Shown one piece after another: positions 1 through 8,602 of a stretch of 45,123 nt of DNA. Location: positions 5,239-50,361 of the forward strand of contig NZ_LJYG01000051.1 of the NCBI RefSeq assembly GCF_001440035.1. Direction: 5' to 3'. This stretch comes from Bradyrhizobium manausense (GTDB lineage Bacteria > Pseudomonadota > Alphaproteobacteria > Rhizobiales > Xanthobacteraceae). Made by a program: the position numbers and the translations under genes. Within the stretch, counting starts at the first letter, position 1. Every line of letters begins with the position of its first letter. Under the pieces are notes generated by a model. It worked only from the letters and a program-made list of their open reading frames with translations, was not told the DNA's origin and ran no database searches.

Positions 1-849
1 CCCGGCCATGACAGTCGCGCCCTCTTCCTCCGGCAACAGATCCCGCAGTGACACGCCGAGCCGCGGCGTCGCGCGCATCAGCTTCTTGGTGTAGGGGTGC
101 TGCGGGCTCGCGAAGATGTCGGCGGCTTTCGCGGTCTCGACCACGCGGCCCTTCTCCATCACCACGACGCGGTCGCAATAGGCGGCGGCGAGGCCCAGGT
201 CGTGGGTGATCAGGATGGTCGACATCGCCTTGCGTTTGGTCAGCTCGACGATCAGGTCCATCACCGCCTTCTGCGTGGTGACGTCGAGGCCCGTGGTCGG
301 CTCGTCGGCGATCAGGAGCTGCGGGTTGCAGGCGAGCGCGAGCGCGATGACGACGCGCTGGCACATGCCGCCGGACAGCTCGAACGGATAGGCATGATAG
401 CGCTCGCGCGGGCGGGCGATCTTGACCTGCTCCAGCGCCTCGATCGCCTTCTCGCCGCCATCTGTAACCTGGGCCTGCTGCACATGGGTGCGCAGCACGT
501 CCTCGATCTGGTCGCCGACTTTCCTGATCGGGTTCAGCGCCGCGCGCGGATTCTGGAAGATCATCGAGACTTCGCGGCCGCGCAGGTCGCGCATCTGGTC
601 TTCGCTCGCGGCCTTGACGTCGATGCCGGAGAACATCACCGAGCCCTCGGCGATCTTGCCGGCGCGGTCGAGGATGCGCATCACCGCATAGGACGTCACC
701 GACTTGCCGGAGCCTGATTCGCCGACGATGGCGAGCGTCTCGCCCTTGGCGACGGAGATGTTGACATGCTGCACGGCCTTCACGATGCCGCGCCGGGTGG
801 TGAATTCGACGGTGAGGTCCTGAACGTCGAGCAGCGGCTGAGCGGTCAC
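1..849 (-). CDS. Dipeptide/oligopeptide ABC transporter ATP-binding protein (DppD/OppD type), 3'-truncated by window edge
   Basis: This is the cytoplasmic ATPase that powers peptide uptake through the two permeases encoded just upstream. Reading from a GTG at 849, residues 43-51 form Walker A (GESGSGKS), Gln99 sits in the Q-loop (FQNPRAALNP), the signature LSGGMCQRV is at 158-166 and Walker B (LLIADEPTTGLD) at 178-189, followed by the H-loop (ITHDLG). The C-terminal oligopeptide-family segment (SPQHPYTKKL) is also visible. GTG is preferred because GGAGG lies 5 bases upstream and no in-frame ATG exists before an upstream stop. The last visible codon is at the window edge, after about 283 residues of the usual 320-350. 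It is the fourth gene of the operon; a second ATPase gene probably follows outside the window. Confidence 0.93.
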   Translation of the reverse strand, partial: MTAQPLLDVQDLTVEFTTRRGIVKAVQHVNISVAKGETLAIVGESGSGKSVTSYAVMRILDRAGKIAEGSVMFSGIDVKAASEDQMRDLRGREVSMIFQNPRAALNPIRKVGDQIEDVLRTHVQQAQVTDGGEKAIEALEQVKIARPRERYHAYPFELSGGMCQRVVIALALACNPQLLIADEPTTGLDVTTQKAVMDLIVELTKRKAMSTILITHDLGLAAAYCDRVVVMEKGRVVETAKAADIFASPQHPYTKKLMRATPRLGVSLRDLLPEEEGATVMAG

Positions 850-937
850 GAGCGCCTCCGGTCGCTCCGACGCGCGAAAACAACCCCATGCACAGTAGAA
901 GCTCCGCTGAAGTCATTGAAGGATTTCTGCCAGACCA

Positions 938-1837
938 TCACGTCCTCCGCTGGGGGTCGACGATGTCGCGCAGGCCGTCGCCGAGGAGGTTGAAGCAGAA
1001 CACGGCGATCATCAAAGCGAGGCCGGGGAACAGCGCGATCCACCATTCGCCCGACACCATGAAGCCCGCGCCCTCGGCGACCATGATGCCCCATTCCGCC
1101 GTCGGCGGGCGGACGCCGAGGCCGATGAAGGAGAGGCCCGCGGCATTCAGAATGGCGTAGCCCATGGTCAGCGACATCTGCACGATCATGATCGGCATGA
1201 TGTTGGGCAGGATGTGCACCAGCAGGATGCGGAATTCGCCATTGCCGGACAGACGCGCCGCCTGCACGAAGCCGGCATTGCGCCGGACATTGGCTTCGGC
1301 GCGCGCGACGCGGGCATAGAGCGGGAAGTTCACGATGGCGGTGGCGAGAATGATGTTCTGCACGGTGTTGCCGAGCGCCGCGACGATGCCCATCGCCAGC
1401 ACGAACAGCGGAAAGGCCATGATGGTGTCGGCGATGCGGCCGACAATGCGGTCGGTCCAGCCGCCGAAATAGCCGGCGGCGATGCCGGCGAGGCCGCCCA
1501 TCAAAAACACCAGCACGACGGAGGCGACCGCGATGAAGGTATCGAGCCGCGTCGCCACCACGACGCGGCTGAAGATGTCGCGGCCGAGCTGGTCGGTGCC
1601 GAACCAGTGCGCGGCTGAAGGCGGTTTCAAGGCCGCAGCGGTGTCGGAAGCCAGCGGATCATACGGCACCACATAGGGGCCGAAGATCGCGGCGGCGAGG
1701 ATCAGGATCAGCAGCGCGAAAGCAAAGCCCGTGACTTTGTTCTCGCTCAGCACGTAGCGGGTCTGTTCGAGCATGGCGGTAAGGCCGGAGGTGCGCGCGG
1801 GGCCGACCGGTTCAACAGCAGGCGCAACGGAGCTCAT
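938..1837 (-). CDS. Dipeptide/oligopeptide ABC transporter permease (DppC type)
   Basis: Inner-membrane permease of 299 residues, the usual length for DppC/OppC. A cytoplasmic N-terminus is followed by a first membrane helix (about residues 36-56), the OppC-type segment with FGTDQLGRDIFSR, and five further helices in the binding-protein-dependent transport domain. The EAA-like loop (EANVRRNAGFVQAARL...HILPN) contacts the ATPase. The ATG at 1837 has AGGGAG nine bases upstream. It follows the DppB-type permease after a 167-base gap that contains a palindromic repeat, and precedes the ATPase by 88 bases. The substrate (di-, oligopeptide or another small solute such as an opine) cannot be fixed from sequence. 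Confidence 0.94.
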   Translation of the reverse strand: MSSVAPAVEPVGPARTSGLTAMLEQTRYVLSENKVTGFAFALLILILAAAIFGPYVVPYDPLASDTAAALKPPSAAHWFGTDQLGRDIFSRVVVATRLDTFIAVASVVLVFLMGGLAGIAAGYFGGWTDRIVGRIADTIMAFPLFVLAMGIVAALGNTVQNIILATAIVNFPLYARVARAEANVRRNAGFVQAARLSGNGEFRILLVHILPNIMPIMIVQMSLTMGYAILNAAGLSFIGLGVRPPTAEWGIMVAEGAGFMVSGEWWIALFPGLALMIAVFCFNLLGDGLRDIVDPQRRT

Positions 1838-1887
1838 GGTTCACTGCTCCCTTTGCGCGTTATGTTGTTCGAAGATTGGCTGCCCGT

Positions 1888-1974
1888 CGTCATTGCGAGC
1901 GAAGCGAAGCAATCCAGACCGTCCGCCCCGGCAACGGCCTGGATTGCTTCGTCGCTTCGCTCCTCGCAATGACG
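1888..1974. repeat. Dispersed palindromic element (CATTGCGAG family), copy 1
   Basis: The ends CGTCATTGCGAG and CTCGCAATGACG are perfect inverted repeats of 12 bases, and the interior contains a second inverted pair (AAGCAATCCAG / CTGGATTGCTT-like). A second copy lies at 22870-22956. It sits in the gap between the two peptide permease genes, so it is transcribed within the operon and could fold into a long hairpin affecting mRNA stability or expression ratio. This type of repeat is common in Rhizobiales intergenic DNA. Confidence 0.85.
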
Positions 1975-2004
1975 AGGTTGAGGCATAAGTTTCCGGAGCA
2001 TCCG

Positions 2005-3018
2005 TTAGCCCTCCAACCTGACGCGCGGATCGATCACGCCGTACAAGATGTCGATCACGAGATTGAGCAGCACGTACATCACCGCCATGGTGAGGACAAA
2101 ACCCTGCACCGGCGCGAAGTCCGACGAGATCAAAGCTTCCACCGCATAGGAGCCGATGCCGGGCCAGGCGAAGACTTTTTCCACCAGCACGTTGGCGCCC
2201 AGCAGGAACGAGAACACCATGCTGAGCGTGGTGATGACGGGCAGCATGGCGTTGCGGAAGGCGTAAGTGACGATCACGGTCGTCGGCGACAGGCCGCTGG
2301 CGCGCGCAGTGCGGACAAACTCCGACGCGAGCACCGCCAGCATCGAGGCGCGCGTCATGCGCGCGATCGGCGCCAGCGAGAAGATCGCGAGCGTCGTCGC
2401 GGGCAGGACGAGCTGGCTCAGCGCCGAGCGCCACGCCTCGAAGTCGCGCGCGATCAGGGTGTCGATCAGATAGAAGCCGGTGACCGTCGGCGGCGCGCTG
2501 TAGAACACGTCGAGACGGCCGAGCGGCGCGGGCGACCAGCCGAGCTGGAAGTAGAAGACGTACACCAGCACGAGGCCGGTGAAGAACACGGGGAGCGAAA
2601 CGCCTGCTGTCGTCGTGATGCGACAGAGATGGTCGATCCAGGAGCCCGGCCGCGTTGCCGCCAGCACGCCGAGCGGGATGGCGATGACAATGGAGACGAT
2701 CAGGCCGAGCAATGTCAGCTCGGCCGAGGCCGGCAGGCGGTTGCGGATCTCGGTCGCGACCGGCTGGCCTGTCGTCAGCGAATTGCCGAAATCGCCATGG
2801 GCGAGATCGTTGGTGTAGCGGAGGAACTGCTCGATCAGCGGCCTGTCGAGCCCGAGCTTCTTGCGGATCTGCTCGACGGCTTCCTTGGTGGCGGCGGGGC
2901 CGGCGAAATACGCGGCGGGATCACCGGGCAGCGCGCGCGTCAGCAGGAACGTGACGATGACGACGCCGATAAGCGAGGGAATCGCAAACATCAGGCGCTT
3001 GCCGATCATGGTGAGCAT
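2005..3018 (-). CDS. Dipeptide/oligopeptide ABC transporter permease (DppB type)
   Basis: Inner-membrane permease, 337 residues from the ATG at 3018. It begins MLTMIGKRLMFAIPSLIGV, the typical DppB/OppB first helix, then has the long periplasmic loop (PGDPA...LGLDRPLIEQF) and a five-helix transport domain with the EAA loop (RTARASGLS...RNAMLPVI). The reading frame stays open to 3075, but the extra 19 residues are encoded by a dispersed repeat, and GGAG lies eight bases before the 3018 ATG, so that start is chosen. It pairs with the DppC-type permease at 938-1837 to form the pore. It is the second gene of the operon, after the binding protein. Confidence 0.93.
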   Translation of the reverse strand: MLTMIGKRLMFAIPSLIGVVIVTFLLTRALPGDPAAYFAGPAATKEAVEQIRKKLGLDRPLIEQFLRYTNDLAHGDFGNSLTTGQPVATEIRNRLPASAELTLLGLIVSIVIAIPLGVLAATRPGSWIDHLCRITTTAGVSLPVFFTGLVLVYVFYFQLGWSPAPLGRLDVFYSAPPTVTGFYLIDTLIARDFEAWRSALSQLVLPATTLAIFSLAPIARMTRASMLAVLASEFVRTARASGLSPTTVIVTYAFRNAMLPVITTLSMVFSFLLGANVLVEKVFAWPGIGSYAVEALISSDFAPVQGFVLTMAVMYVLLNLVIDILYGVIDPRVRLEG

Positions 3019-3029
3019 GGCTGGCGCTC

Positions 3030-3128
3030 CGCGCTGGCGAATCGCGAATGGCGAATGGCGAATGGATTCTCGCAACTGCCGGTCATTGTCGCTGCTCCCT
3101 ATTCGCTACTCGCCACTCCCTATTCGCC
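3030..3128. repeat. GAATGGC-type tandem/inverted repeat between binding protein and permease genes
   Basis: The stretch holds several near-copies of GCGAATGGC in a row (about 3037-3065) and, about 40 bases on, the roughly complementary series CCCTATTCGCTACTCGCC (about 3098-3128). The two halves can pair into a long imperfect stem. It fills the 114-base gap between the binding protein gene and the DppB-type permease gene. A stem here would be expected to protect the 3' end of the upstream binding-protein message; that is inference. Confidence 0.7.
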
Positions 3129-3132
3129 TCTC

Positions 3133-4755
3133 TCACCCCTTCGCCAGCGCGCGATAATCCAATCTGCGGTGGAACCAGTATTGGTAGCCGCTGATGTTCT
3201 TCTGCATCGCGACGTTGACGAAGGGCTGGTACAGCGGGATGCGCGGGACGTCGGTGAAGGCCAGATCGACAAAGCCCTTCACGTCGGTGTCGTAGGCCGC
3301 CTTGTCCCCGGTCGCAGCCGACGTGCGCGCGCCGTCGATCAGCTTGTCCATCTCCGCCGACTTGTAGCTCATGGTGTTGAAGACGGAATTGTTGCCGTGA
3401 TAGCACCAGTAGAAGAAGTATTCGGGGTAATCGAGCCAGCCCGAGAACACGTTGGTGAAGAGCGGCATCTCCTTCTTGTTCAATTCGGTGCGCCAGTTGG
3501 CGCCGGGCACCTTGTTGATGGTGGTCTTGATGCCGAGCTGGGCGAGGCTCTCCTGCACCAGCACGCAGAGCGGCTCGTTGACGCCGGCGAAGTTGAGATC
3601 GAACGAGATCGTGGTCTCGAAACCGTTGGCATAGCCGGCTTCAGCCAGCAGCGCCTTCGCCTTCTCCATGTCGGTATTGTACTTGTGCGGCTGCGGCCAT
3701 GCGACCTCGGTGGCCTTGTCCGCGGGCGCGCCGAACATGGGATTGCCGAGGCCGAACAGCACGGCGTCCATGATCTTCTGATACGGCAGCGCATAGGCGA
3801 TGGCCTGCCGCACCTTGACGTTATCGAACGGCGGCTTGGTGACGTTCATTCCGATATACTGGATGCCGTTGGAGAACGGCAGTGACACCACGTTGAGCTT
3901 GCCGTTCGCCTTCATCTCCTGGAAATCCTTGAACGGCAGCTCATAGGAGATGTCGGCGTCACCGCGCTCCAGGAGCGCGCGGCGGTTGCCGGCCTGCGGC
4001 ACCATGCGCCAGATCACGCGCTTGATCTTCGGCAGCGGACCGCCGACCCAATCCTCGTTGCGCTCCATGATCACTTCGGTGCCGGCGGTCCATTTCGTCA
4101 CCTTGTAGGCGCCGGAGCCCGCGGTCTGCTGCTTGGTGAACTCGAGCCCCCAGGGGTCCTTCTCGCTGGCGTTCTTCTTCACCAGCTCGGAGTTGACGAT
4201 GCAGGGCACGATGACGGCGAGATCGGGAACGGTCAGCCTGTCCTTCTTCAGGAAGTCGACCCGCACGGTGTAGTCGTCGATCACGACGAACTGCTCCGGC
4301 TTGGTGAGAGAGCCCGCGCTCATCTGGAAGGTCGGGAAGCCGCCGACGCTGACGGCGCGGTCGAGCGACCATTTCACGTCTTTCGCCGTCACCGGCGTGC
4401 CGTCATGGAATTTGGCGTTCTTCTTCAGCTTGAAGGTGACCGACATGTCGTCGATCTTGAACTCTTCGGCGAGCTCGCCCTTGAACTTGTCGCGGTCGTA
4501 ATAGGGCACCCCGCCGGGGCCGGCTTTCATCTCATGGCTGATCAGCCGGTCGTAGCAATTCCACGACACTTCGTAGCCGGGCACGTTGGTGCCGACGCCG
4601 TGAATGTCGAGATTGTTGGGACCGCCTTCCGAGACGATCAGCAGTGTCTCGGAGCGGGCATCGGCATAGGCCGATGAGATGACCTGCGGCACGGCCGGAA
4701 GCGCCGCGCCAGCGGCCAATCCGGAAACGGATTTGAGGAAATCGCGGCGCTTCAT
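3133..4755 (-). CDS. Peptide/solute ABC transporter periplasmic binding protein (SBP family 5)
   Basis: Secreted solute-binding protein of 540 residues, the usual size of family 5 (DppA/OppA) receptors. The N-terminus carries a twin-arginine signal (KRRDFLKSVSG) with a hydrophobic stretch and an AYA-type cleavage region near residue 31. The mature part shows family 5 features: FKLKKNAKFHDGTPVTAKDVKWS (residues about 109-131, given in part), then the large domain ending with IPLYQPF. The ATG at 4755 has GGAG eight bases upstream. It is the first gene of the operon with two permeases and an ATPase downstream. Delivery through Tat suggests it folds in the cytoplasm. The ligand is unknown. Confidence 0.94.
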   Translation of the reverse strand: MKRRDFLKSVSGLAAGAALPAVPQVISSAYADARSETLLIVSEGGPNNLDIHGVGTNVPGYEVSWNCYDRLISHEMKAGPGGVPYYDRDKFKGELAEEFKIDDMSVTFKLKKNAKFHDGTPVTAKDVKWSLDRAVSVGGFPTFQMSAGSLTKPEQFVVIDDYTVRVDFLKKDRLTVPDLAVIVPCIVNSELVKKNASEKDPWGLEFTKQQTAGSGAYKVTKWTAGTEVIMERNEDWVGGPLPKIKRVIWRMVPQAGNRRALLERGDADISYELPFKDFQEMKANGKLNVVSLPFSNGIQYIGMNVTKPPFDNVKVRQAIAYALPYQKIMDAVLFGLGNPMFGAPADKATEVAWPQPHKYNTDMEKAKALLAEAGYANGFETTISFDLNFAGVNEPLCVLVQESLAQLGIKTTINKVPGANWRTELNKKEMPLFTNVFSGWLDYPEYFFYWCYHGNNSVFNTMSYKSAEMDKLIDGARTSAATGDKAAYDTDVKGFVDLAFTDVPRIPLYQPFVNVAMQKNISGYQYWFHRRLDYRALAKG

Positions 4756-5111
4756 GACGGGTGCTCCAACGCAGGAGTTTCTGGTTGGAACCGGATTCGC
4801 AAGGTTCGTGCCAAGGGTTAGCGGGAGGTTAAATCAAATGTAAATTATTGGTATCACTTACATATTGTCGATTCTGGCGAGCCGGGCTTCGAAGCTTGAG
4901 CGCCAGGAATTGCATGCAAAGAAAAACATTTGCTCATTTAATAGGCTAAGCTTGAGGTCGGCACGCTTAACAGGCAAAGCCCGTCATTCCCTGGCGATGC
5001 GCAGCATCGAGCCCGGAATCCATCGGGCCGCAGCACGCGCGGAAAAATGGATTCCGGGCTCGCCGCCTTGCGGCGCCCCGGAACGACAGGCGAGGCGTAG
5101 AGCGAGCGCAG
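4756..5111. other. Gene-free stretch upstream of the peptide transporter operon
   Basis: 356 bases without a credible gene. 4756-4980 is clearly more A+T-rich than its surroundings and should hold the promoter of the minus-strand peptide operon. It includes the perfect palindrome TTGCATGCAA at 4910-4919 and a direct repeat AAGCTTGAG (about 4893 and 4948). 4982-5087 is a dispersed palindromic element. I could not single out a convincing -35/-10 pair. Confidence 0.5.
4982..5087. repeat. Dispersed palindromic element (GTCATTCCGGGGC family), copy 1
   Basis: It starts CGTCATTCC and ends GGAACGAC, with an inner inverted pair GAGCCCGGAATCCAT / ATGGATTCCGGGCTC around a central loop. Related copies lie at 20293-20370, 24231-24310 and 42552-42632. 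It lies just downstream of the stop of the kinase-like gene at 5112 and so may also end that transcript. Confidence 0.8.
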
Positions 5112-6077
5112 TCACTCCGGCCAGATCAGCTCCTGCAGCTCGACCAGATCGTCCACCTGCTCCTGCCAACCCTCGATGCAGATGTGGCTGTTGAGGTCGC
5201 TGGCGTGGTGCAGCAGCATCAAGGCCATCAGGCGGCGCTTGAGCGCGAAATCGGGCTTTGCGTAACCGAAGCCTTCGAGCAGGCTGCGCACCCGGCCCGG
5301 CCGGCCCGCCGCCATGAAGGCGCTGGGGCCGAGCAGGTCGTAATCGCGAAAGCCGGCGCGCACGTCGCCGAAATCGAACAGGCCGGCGAGCGCCCATTGA
5401 TCGTCGTGGCAAGCGAGCAGGAAGTTTTCCGGAATGTATTCGCCGATCAGGATCACCGGCGGCGCGTCCATCGGGATCAGCGTCGCCGCATCGCGCAGGA
5501 GATCGTCGAGACCGGCGAGGAATTTCGGCGCAAGGCCGAGGTGTTCGTGCCTGCTGCGGCAGGCACGCATCTGCGCGCGCATGAAGGCATCCCAGCGTGG
5601 CTCGAGCTCAGCGAGCGGCCCAAGCGGCGCACGCTGCACGGCGGCGATGGCCTCGCCGATCTGGCGCAGCACGCGCTCTTTCTGCGCTTCCGGCAGGTGC
5701 GGCCAGACCTCCGAGCCGAGCGTGCCTGATAGCCGTGTGATGATCAGATAGGGCCAGCCGTCACGGCTTCCTTCCGCGACAATCTCGGGGATCGGCAGAT
5801 GGAGGCGGCCCGCAAGCTGCATCAGCGAGCCGCGCTCGGAGATGAATTGTGCGCGCAGCAGCGGCGGGAAGATTTTCAGGATCAACGCGTGGCCGAAGCC
5901 GATCACGAGATTGGTGCCGGTCGAGAACACGTGAGGCGCGCCGGTGTCGACGCCGTGGCTCCGCGCGATGTCGAGCGCGATCGGCAGCCATTGCTGCGGA
6001 TCGGAGCGAAAGGTGCGGAAGGACTGCGCGTCCGCGAAGGCCGGCAATGGCTTGCGAGTGCTGTTCGCAAGATCCAT
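5112..6077 (-). CDS. Aminoglycoside-phosphotransferase-like (APH/choline kinase fold) protein
   Basis: Predicted soluble kinase-fold protein of 321 residues. Lys68 (ALILKIF) fits the ATP-binding lysine and Asp235 in LFDFGD fits the metal-binding DFG-like aspartate. The catalytic loop, usually HGDxxxxN, reads IGEYIPEN (Glu213, Asn218), so the catalytic Asp is replaced by Glu and the His is absent; either the chemistry is altered or this belongs to the GEY-type APH subgroup. Its ATG at 6077 overlaps the stop codon of the upstream UgpB-like gene by one base (TAATG), implying translational coupling. The substrate is unknown: a small hydroxylated molecule is more likely than an antibiotic given the context. 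Confidence is high for the fold and low for function. Confidence 0.85.
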   Translation of the reverse strand: MDLANSTRKPLPAFADAQSFRTFRSDPQQWLPIALDIARSHGVDTGAPHVFSTGTNLVIGFGHALILKIFPPLLRAQFISERGSLMQLAGRLHLPIPEIVAEGSRDGWPYLIITRLSGTLGSEVWPHLPEAQKERVLRQIGEAIAAVQRAPLGPLAELEPRWDAFMRAQMRACRSRHEHLGLAPKFLAGLDDLLRDAATLIPMDAPPVILIGEYIPENFLLACHDDQWALAGLFDFGDVRAGFRDYDLLGPSAFMAAGRPGRVRSLLEGFGYAKPDFALKRRLMALMLLHHASDLNSHICIEGWQEQVDDLVELQELIWPE

Positions 6078-7402
6078 TACTGCTCCGGGCTCGCACGCTC
6101 GAACTGGCGCAGCAGCTTGTTGCCGCGCTCGACGGCGGCATCGAGCGCGGCTTGCGCGCTCTTCCGGCCGGCAAAGGCCTGCTCGAGCTCTTCCTCGATG
6201 GTGCCGCGGATCAGGTTGAAGGAGCCGAGCCTGATGCCCTTGGAATTTTCCGTCGGCGGATGCAGGGTGATCTGCTCGAACGAGATCGCCGAGCCCGGAT
6301 TGCGCTCATAGAAGCCCTGCGCGCGCGTCAGCTCATAGGCGGCGCGGGTGATCGGCAGGTAGCCGGTGTTCTGGTGCCAGGCGGCCTGCACGCCGGGCTG
6401 CGACAGATAGGCGAAGAACCGCGCCACGCCCTTGTATTCCTGGCGCGGCCGGTCGCGCAGCACCCACAGCGTGGCGCCGCCGATGATGGAATTCTGCGGC
6501 GCACCCGCAACATCGGGCCAATACGGCATCATGCCGTAGCCGATCTCGAATTTCGAGAAGGCCTTGATGTCGGCGCGCGTCGCCGACGAGCCGATGAAGA
6601 TGCCGCATTCGCCGTTCTGGAAACGCGGCTCGGCAGCCTGCCCGCGGCCGCTATAGTCGAACAGTTTTGTCTTCTGCCATTCGGCGAGCTGGGCGACGTG
6701 CTTGATCACGGCCGGATTGTTGATGGTCAATTCCGCATCAAGACCAGCAAAGCCGTTCGCGCGCGTGGCCACCGGCAGATTGTGAAACGCCGAAAAATTC
6801 TCGATGTGGATCCAGGACGGCCACGACGTGGTGAAGCCGCACACGGCGCCGCGCTCGCGCAGGCGCCTGGCCGCCTGACCAAGCTCGGGCCAGGTCTTTG
6901 GCGGCGCCTCCGGGTCGAGGCCGGCGTCGCGAAACATGGTCTTGTTGTAGTAGAGGATCGGCGTCGACGAGTTGAACGGGAAGGACAGCAGATTGCCTGA
7001 CGCATCGGTGTAATAGCCGGAGACCGCCGGAAGGTAGTCGTTCAGCGAGAACGGCTCGCCCATGTCGCGCATCATGCTGTAGACCGGATAGATCGCGCCC
7101 TTGGCGGCGGTCATGGTCGCGGTGGCGACCTCGTTGACCTGGACGATCGCAGGCTGGCTGCGCGAGCGGAAGGCGAAGATCGCGGCCGTCACCGTCTCGG
7201 TGTAATTGCCCTTGTACGCAGGCACGACGCGGTAATCCGACTGCGAGGCGTTGAAGTCGGAGGTGAGCTTCTCGAGCTGCCTGCCGAGCTCGCCCGACAT
7301 GGCGTGCCACAACGCGATGTCGGTCGTGGCACGCGCCTCGCAGCTCAAGGCGAGGGCCAAGGCGGCGGCGGCGACCTGCAAAAGGCGCAATGCTGAAGTC
7401 AC
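6077..7402 (-). CDS. Orphan UgpB-type ABC extracellular binding protein (family 1)
   Basis: Secreted binding protein of 441 residues resembling the glycerol-3-phosphate receptor UgpB. Family features are the early IALWHAMSG, then SFPFNSSTPILYYNK (about residues 138-152) and IGGATLWVL. The start is taken as GTG at 7402, because GGGAAGAG lies five bases upstream and the protein then begins directly with a signal peptide (MTSALRLLQ..., Ala-rich core, cleavage near EARA). A longer frame opens at a TTG at 7429 without a ribosome site. No ugpA, ugpE or ugpC genes are next to it; the only partner is the APH-like kinase it overlaps. It is divergent from the DctP-kinase block, which suggests a sensory or scavenging role rather than a full transporter. 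Confidence 0.9.
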   Translation of the reverse strand: MTSALRLLQVAAAALALALSCEARATTDIALWHAMSGELGRQLEKLTSDFNASQSDYRVVPAYKGNYTETVTAAIFAFRSRSQPAIVQVNEVATATMTAAKGAIYPVYSMMRDMGEPFSLNDYLPAVSGYYTDASGNLLSFPFNSSTPILYYNKTMFRDAGLDPEAPPKTWPELGQAARRLRERGAVCGFTTSWPSWIHIENFSAFHNLPVATRANGFAGLDAELTINNPAVIKHVAQLAEWQKTKLFDYSGRGQAAEPRFQNGECGIFIGSSATRADIKAFSKFEIGYGMMPYWPDVAGAPQNSIIGGATLWVLRDRPRQEYKGVARFFAYLSQPGVQAAWHQNTGYLPITRAAYELTRAQGFYERNPGSAISFEQITLHPPTENSKGIRLGSFNLIRGTIEEELEQAFAGRKSAQAALDAAVERGNKLLRQFERASPEQ

Positions 7403-7600
7403 GATGGCTCTTCCCGTATGACGCGGCAAAAGGCGGCCACACCCTGCTTAAGGCGCGCGAGAAGCGGTTTCAACCGGGAATGACGACGTGCGGCGGCGCA
7501 CAATCGGCCCCGGCGGCCGGGATGGCCTTCCCTTTACCATCTGCTAGATTGCGTTGAACCTTTTGGTCCCGCCATAGACTCCATCACCGAGGGGTTGAGT
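7403..7600. promoter_or_regulatory. Divergent control region between the UgpB-like and DctP-like genes
   Basis: About 200 bases separate the two divergent starts and must hold both promoters. GAGGGG at 7589-7594 is the ribosome site for the plus-strand gene. I could not pick a well-spaced -35/-10 pair by eye. Shared control is inferred from the arrangement only. Confidence 0.5.
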
Positions 7601-8596
7601 GTGCCAGTGTTAAACCGTGCCGAACGCTCACGGGCCGGGGTGATTTTCGTCGCGCTGCTGCTCGCCATTTGCGCGACGAGCGCCGTTGCGCGTGAATTCC
7701 GCGCCGCCGACACCCAGACCGAGGACTATCCGACCGTCCAGGCGCTGCGCTACATGGGCGCGCTGATCTCTGAGCGCACCGGCGGCCGGCACCAGATCAA
7801 GGTGTTTCACTCCCGCCAGCTCGGGGAGGAGAAGGAGACGATCGCGCAGACCCGCGCCGGCGCGATCGACCTCAACCGGACCAATGTGGCCCTGATCGGA
7901 AATTTCGTCCCGGCGATGAACGTGCTGGCCATGCCGTTCCTGTTCCGGTCCATCGAGCACATGCAGAAGGTGCTGGACGGGCCGATCGGCAAGGAGATCC
8001 TCGGCAGCTTCGAGCCCTACGGCTTTGTCGGGCTCGCCTTCTACGATTCCGGGGCCCGCTCGATCTACAACAACGTCCGTCCGGTCAGGAGCCTTGCCGA
8101 CCTCAAGGGATTGCGGATCCGGGTGCAGCAATCGGAGTTGATGAGCCAGATGATCCGCGCGCTCGGCGCCGAGCCGGTCGAGCTGCCCTACGGGCAGGTG
8201 CTCACGGGGCTCTCGACCCATCTGATCGACGGCGCCGAAAACAACTGGCCCTCCTTCGTGACCACAGACCATTACAAGCATGCCGCCTACTACACCCTCA
8301 CCGAGCACACGATGAGCCCGGAGGTGCTGGTGATCTCGCTCAAGGCCTGGCAGAGCCTGTCGGCTGAGGACCAGACCATCTTCAGGGAAGCCGCCGCCCG
8401 TTCGAGCCTGTACATGCGCGAGAAATGGCGCGACCTCGAGGAGCAGTCGCAGCGCAAGGCGGACGCCGCCGGCATCACCGTGATCAAGACCATCGACCGC
8501 AAGCCGTTCGAGGATGCGATGGCGCCGATCTACGCCAAGGCCGCGCAGGATCCCGCCGCGGCGGCGCTGATCGAACGCATTCGCAAGGTGGAGTGA
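7601..8596 (+). CDS. Orphan TRAP-type C4-dicarboxylate binding protein (DctP family)
   Basis: Periplasmic binding protein of 331 residues, normal for DctP. A signal peptide (hydrophobic VIFVALLLAICATSA, cleavage after AVA) is followed by the DctP fold: QLGEEKETIAQ, the hinge region SLADLKGLRIRVQ with the conserved carboxylate-binding Arg, then GAEPVELPYGQVLTGL and DGAENNW. The GTG at 7601 sits six bases after GAGGGG; a TTG at 7595 is in frame but touches the ribosome site. No DctQ or DctM membrane genes are present. The stop is followed after six bases by the start of a histidine kinase, so the protein may be a co-receptor for that kinase. The expected ligand is an organic acid. Confidence 0.93.
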   Translation: MPVLNRAERSRAGVIFVALLLAICATSAVAREFRAADTQTEDYPTVQALRYMGALISERTGGRHQIKVFHSRQLGEEKETIAQTRAGAIDLNRTNVALIGNFVPAMNVLAMPFLFRSIEHMQKVLDGPIGKEILGSFEPYGFVGLAFYDSGARSIYNNVRPVRSLADLKGLRIRVQQSELMSQMIRALGAEPVELPYGQVLTGLSTHLIDGAENNWPSFVTTDHYKHAAYYTLTEHTMSPEVLVISLKAWQSLSAEDQTIFREAAARSSLYMREKWRDLEEQSQRKADAAGITVIKTIDRKPFEDAMAPIYAKAAQDPAAAALIERIRKVE

Positions 8597-8602
8597 CGCT
8601 GT

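Noticed and set aside
1876..3885. Very long open frame (669 codons) on the plus strand opposite the peptide transporter genes
   Set aside because: It runs antisense to three well-supported genes, begins inside a palindromic repeat, and its translation is rich in Arg, His, Gln and Glu as expected for a shadow frame in G+C-rich DNA.
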